DNA of 17,091 nt, taken from NCBI GenBank assembly GCA_964523295.1, contig CAZGAH010000090.1, positions 1 through 17,091 on the forward strand, given 5' to 3'. This document shows positions 15,252-17,091 of this stretch, in pieces; positions within the stretch are counted from its first letter, which is position 1, and the number at the start of each line of letters is the position of its first letter. Both the position numbers and the translations under genes were made by a program. The DNA comes from CAZGAH01 sp964523295. Its GTDB lineage: Bacteria; Desulfobacterota; Desulfovibrionia; Desulfovibrionales; Desulfovibrionaceae. The notes beneath the pieces were generated by a model. It was not told the DNA's origin, made no database searches, and saw only the letters and a program-made list of their open reading frames with translations.

Positions 15252-15300
15252 TAGCACGTGTATCTGACCGATCTAGGTAGCACATGAGTTGACCGATGCC
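15252..15300. repeat. Left compound terminal inverted repeat of the insertion sequence
   Basis: Two direct, near-identical motifs starting at 15252 (TAGCACGTGTATCTGACCGA) and 15279 (TAGCACATGAGTTGACCGAT), 27 bases apart. Both are found inverted at the other end of the element, which suggests paired transposase binding sites. Confidence 0.8.
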
Positions 15301-15322
15301 CTGCCTCTGCCCTTAAGATTTT

Positions 15323-16663
15323 TCAGGCTCCGTCGATCCCGTAGGTACCGTCCGGAGGATAGGGCTCTGCTGGGGAGCAACCCGAGCGCTGAGACGGTGC
15401 AGCGACCGAAGAGGGGGCCGATTCAGCCAGTCGGCCCTCGTCTTTTGCCCCCTCTTTGGGAGCTGCCAAATGCGAAAAACCCAACCGCGAAGCGGTTTTT
15501 TTCAATCCCACTTCCGCTAAATTGCCCTTGCTGTCGTAATGCGCCAAGCAGCGTGGTCCATGGAAAACTCCTAAGTATCCATTTGGATATTCGTGAACCA
15601 TAACTTTGCATTTTACATAATGAAATCTATGCTTATCTTGAGGAATTTGGAGTTGAATATTCTTATACGAAATGGTGTTATCTTTCGCGACCGTACGCTC
15701 CTGGTGGATACAAAGGATATCACTCAACTGTTCAACGATCATCGGTACAAATGCATTTCCTTCCTCTGCCGCAGGAACACAAAAAAGCTTATTGTGTTCA
15801 GGCAAATAGACATCGCGCAAGAAACGATTGGCGGCGTCCATCTCAGTGATTCCATGCAAGCGGAGTTCCTGGGGCAACCGTCCTTGTAATGTCTCGAACA
15901 TTCGCTCGCTACGGCCTCGAGCTTCGGGAGAATATGCGGCAATGTGTTCAATCCCAAGTTGAGCAAGAGCGCGACCTACCTGTGTGAGGTTGTTCTTATC
16001 AACTTTGTCGCCGGATGTTACCGTATTCCAGTAATGAGAGCCACGGTCGGTGTATAATGAGCAGAAAATTCCTTTTCTCTCTATGACTTCAGCCAAAGCT
16101 CGGAAAGTACTCATTGTCCCTTCTTCTTCAACAAAAAAAATCGAATAAATTTCACTAGTTGCGTCGTCCATGGTTACAATCAAATCCCATTTCTTCCCAG
16201 ATACCCATTCATGAGTAGAACCGTCCTGATGCAACATCATGCCTGCAATAGGCCTCCTTGGCCGTTTTCGTCTATGGGTTCCCCTTTTTTTTGCACGCTC
16301 TACAAGTCCATTTGATTGTAGTACATTTTTTGTCCAGGTGTAAGATCGAAATACGCCATGCTTTTCAAGTTTTTCGTGAAAATGCTTTACGCAAAAATCA
16401 TAGTATATAGTTTTAAATAGATTCGTAACAGTCATAACTTCATCAGTAGTGGCACGTTTTCCAGAAATTTTATTTAGCCGTTTATCGATTATTCCCTGTA
16501 ATCCTTCAGCTTCGTAGTGTTTCCGCATTCGGTAGAAGGTTGACAGCGAAGCTCCGAGAAGTTTTGCTGCCTGTTCACAGTTTAAGTTGGCATCCTGCTG
16601 TAATTTAAGAATTTCTTCAAATTCCATCAGCCTGACCTCTTGTAGCATTTTGACCTTGCTCAT
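15323..16663 (-). CDS. Transposase with HTH and integrase-type DDE catalytic core
   Basis: A 446-residue transposase. Residues about 28-52 form a helix-turn-helix (CEQAAKLLGASLSTFYRMR) for end binding. Residues about 140-300 form a retroviral-integrase-like core, with likely catalytic D147 (LHQDGSTHEW), D206 (LYTDRGSHYW) and E253 (SPEARGRSERMF). The last about 60 residues are Ala/Ser/Pro-rich and probably disordered. ATG 16663 is strongly supported by AGGAGG seven bases upstream. The gene appears intact, so the element may be active. I place it in the ISNCY group by general resemblance only; IS481-like or other rve-domain groups are possible. Confidence 0.88.
   Translation of the reverse strand: MSKVKMLQEVRLMEFEEILKLQQDANLNCEQAAKLLGASLSTFYRMRKHYEAEGLQGIIDKRLNKISGKRATTDEVMTVTNLFKTIYYDFCVKHFHEKLEKHGVFRSYTWTKNVLQSNGLVERAKKRGTHRRKRPRRPIAGMMLHQDGSTHEWVSGKKWDLIVTMDDATSEIYSIFFVEEEGTMSTFRALAEVIERKGIFCSLYTDRGSHYWNTVTSGDKVDKNNLTQVGRALAQLGIEHIAAYSPEARGRSERMFETLQGRLPQELRLHGITEMDAANRFLRDVYLPEHNKLFCVPAAEEGNAFVPMIVEQLSDILCIHQERTVAKDNTISYKNIQLQIPQDKHRFHYVKCKVMVHEYPNGYLGVFHGPRCLAHYDSKGNLAEVGLKKTASRLGFSHLAAPKEGAKDEGRLAESAPSSVAAPSQRSGCSPAEPYPPDGTYGIDGA
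15483..15502 (+). terminator. Intrinsic-terminator-like hairpin inside the transposase gene
   Basis: AACCGC (15483-15488), GAA loop and GCGGTT (15492-15497) form a perfect 6-bp stem followed directly by more T's on the plus strand. It lies antisense inside the 3' part of the transposase gene. On the minus strand the same hairpin is followed after GGG by five T's. Confidence 0.5.
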
Positions 16664-16691
16664 GATGGGTCCTCCTCAGAGAACCTATCGG

Positions 16692-16737
16692 CAATCGGTC
16701 AACTCACGTGCTACAAAGGTCGGTCATATCATGTGCT
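16692..16737. repeat. Right compound terminal inverted repeat of the insertion sequence
   Basis: Inverted counterpart of the left end: ATCGGTCAACTCACGTGCTA (16694-16713) and TCGGTCATATCATGTGCT (16720-16737). The match to the left end is imperfect but extends over nearly the whole length of about 46 bases. Confidence 0.8.
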
Positions 16738-16928
16738 CCCGACACTACTGGGAGCGCAACGGCTTTTGCCTCTGGCAGAAGCGGCTGGAAAAGCACCGGT
16801 TCACTTGGCCGGAGTCGGAGCGCGAAGTCTTGGAGCTTGGACCGCGCGAGCTGGGTTGGCTTCTGGAGGGGCTCGATCCGCTCCAGACTCGGGGGCACTC
16901 CCGGCTGGAATATTCCACAATATATTGA
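16738..16928 (+). pseudogene. tnpB: 3' fragment of IS66-type accessory gene tnpB (orf2)
   Basis: The reading frame continues from inside the insertion sequence as RHYWERNGFCLWQKRLEKHRF, then ELGPRELGWLLEGLD and a stop at 16926-16928. This is the conserved C-terminal half of IS66 family TnpB (Orf2), where LYWERNGFCLWQKRLE is a hallmark. The 5' half is missing and is not found on the other side of the inserted element, so a deletion or rearrangement accompanied or followed the insertion. Confidence 0.82.
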
Positions 16929-16937
16929 AAATTTTGC

Positions 16938-16967
16938 TTGACAATTCAATATGTTATGTAGTATTTT
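16938..16967 (+). promoter_or_regulatory. Possible promoter between tnpB fragment and tnpC
   Basis: TTGACA at 16938-16943, an 18-base spacer and TATTTT at 16962-16967 in a short AT-rich patch. The predicted transcript would begin very close to the tnpC ATG. Confidence 0.4.
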
Positions 16968-16973
16968 TCGTAC

Positions 16974-17091
16974 ATGGAAATCGCGCGTCTCCCCAACGAT
17001 CCGGGCGTCATCGCCCGCAGGGCTGCCGAACATCAGGCCGTCATCGCCGACCGCGAACAGCTCGTGGCTCAGTTGCAGGAGCAGGTCCGAC
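16974..17091 (+). CDS. tnpC: IS66-type transposase TnpC, N-terminus (runs off the window)
   Basis: The ATG at 16974 opens a frame reading MEIARLPNDPGVIARRAAEH and then an ERD/AQLQEQV-type coiled-coil segment. This is the usual start of IS66 family transposases, where LPxDP is followed by an alpha-helical leucine-zipper-like region. Its position just after the tnpB fragment matches the tnpA-tnpB-tnpC order of IS66 elements. Only 39 residues are visible, so intactness cannot be judged. No Shine-Dalgarno is seen. Confidence 0.75.
   Translation, partial: MEIARLPNDPGVIARRAAEHQAVIADREQLVAQLQEQVR

Larger units (their letters stand above)
15253..16737 (-). mobile_element. Complete insertion sequence with DDE transposase (ISNCY-like)
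   Basis: About 1.5 kb bounded by imperfect inverted repeats. The left end begins AGCACGTG at 15253 and the right end finishes ATGTGCT at 16737. Each end carries two copies of a similar motif (TAGCAC[A/G]TG...TGACCGAT), at 15252-15273 and 15279-15297 on the left and mirrored at about 16694-16714 and 16718-16737 on the right. One transposase gene fills it. The central part is far more AT-rich than the flanking genes, which suggests recent acquisition. I see no target-site duplication: the left flank ends GTCCAT and the right flank begins CCCGAC. The right flank is an interrupted IS66-type gene. Confidence 0.82.

Noticed and set aside
13739..15280. Long plus-strand open frame (513 codons) over cobS and the SAM hydrolase
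   Set aside because: Shadow of two well-supported minus-strand genes, with Arg/Gly/Ala/Gln-rich low-complexity translation.
1..17091. CRISPR array, tRNA or rRNA
   Set aside because: No regularly spaced repeats and no cloverleaf or rRNA-like conserved segments were seen on either strand.

Overview
The window looks like a piece of a GC-rich, anaerobic deltaproteobacterial genome, most like the Desulfovibrionales. That is an inference from the style of the kinase and response-regulator proteins, a ferredoxin-linked 2-oxoacid oxidoreductase, and a CobS/SAM-hydrolase/pyrBC gene neighbourhood; no rRNA or other marker is present to prove it. The sequence is a gapped assembly: ten N's at 8873-8882 fall inside a gene.

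Region 1 (1-4880, plus strand) is a signalling operon. It holds the C-terminal part of a sensor histidine kinase and then three response regulators: REC-HDOD, REC with a degenerate HD-GYP-like domain, and REC-PAS-GGDEF-EAL. Each gene overlaps the next by 4, 26 and 14 bases, so they are probably co-translated. None of the regulators has a DNA-binding output, and the likely output is cyclic-di-GMP metabolism.

Region 2 (4881-6558) is a gene graveyard. On the minus strand there is a transposase remnant lacking its catalytic core, joined in another frame to a remnant of a DUF4338 (DruA-family) domain. Next to it are an AT-rich island and a stretch with short ORFs of unknown origin.

Region 3 (6559-14965, minus strand) is a metabolic block. 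Read in the direction of transcription it is: SAM hydroxide adenosyltransferase, cobS, an amidohydrolase/deaminase, pyrB, pyrC, then a ferredoxin subunit and the alpha, beta and gamma subunits of a 2-oxoglutarate:ferredoxin-type oxidoreductase. The alpha gene is split by the N gap, and the sequences on the two sides of the gap are homologous to each other over about 174 bases. This points to a misjoin, or to two paralogous operons collapsed into one.

Region 4 (15253-17091) is mobile DNA: a complete AT-rich insertion sequence with a DDE transposase and compound terminal inverted repeats, abutting a 3' fragment of an IS66-type tnpB, followed by the start of an IS66-type tnpC that runs off the window.

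I found no CRISPR array, tRNA or rRNA. The strongest leads are the self-overlapping gap in the alpha subunit gene, the c-di-GMP operon with a catalytically degenerate HD-GYP member, and the DruA/transposase chimera. I did not find a convincing new defence or biosynthetic system.
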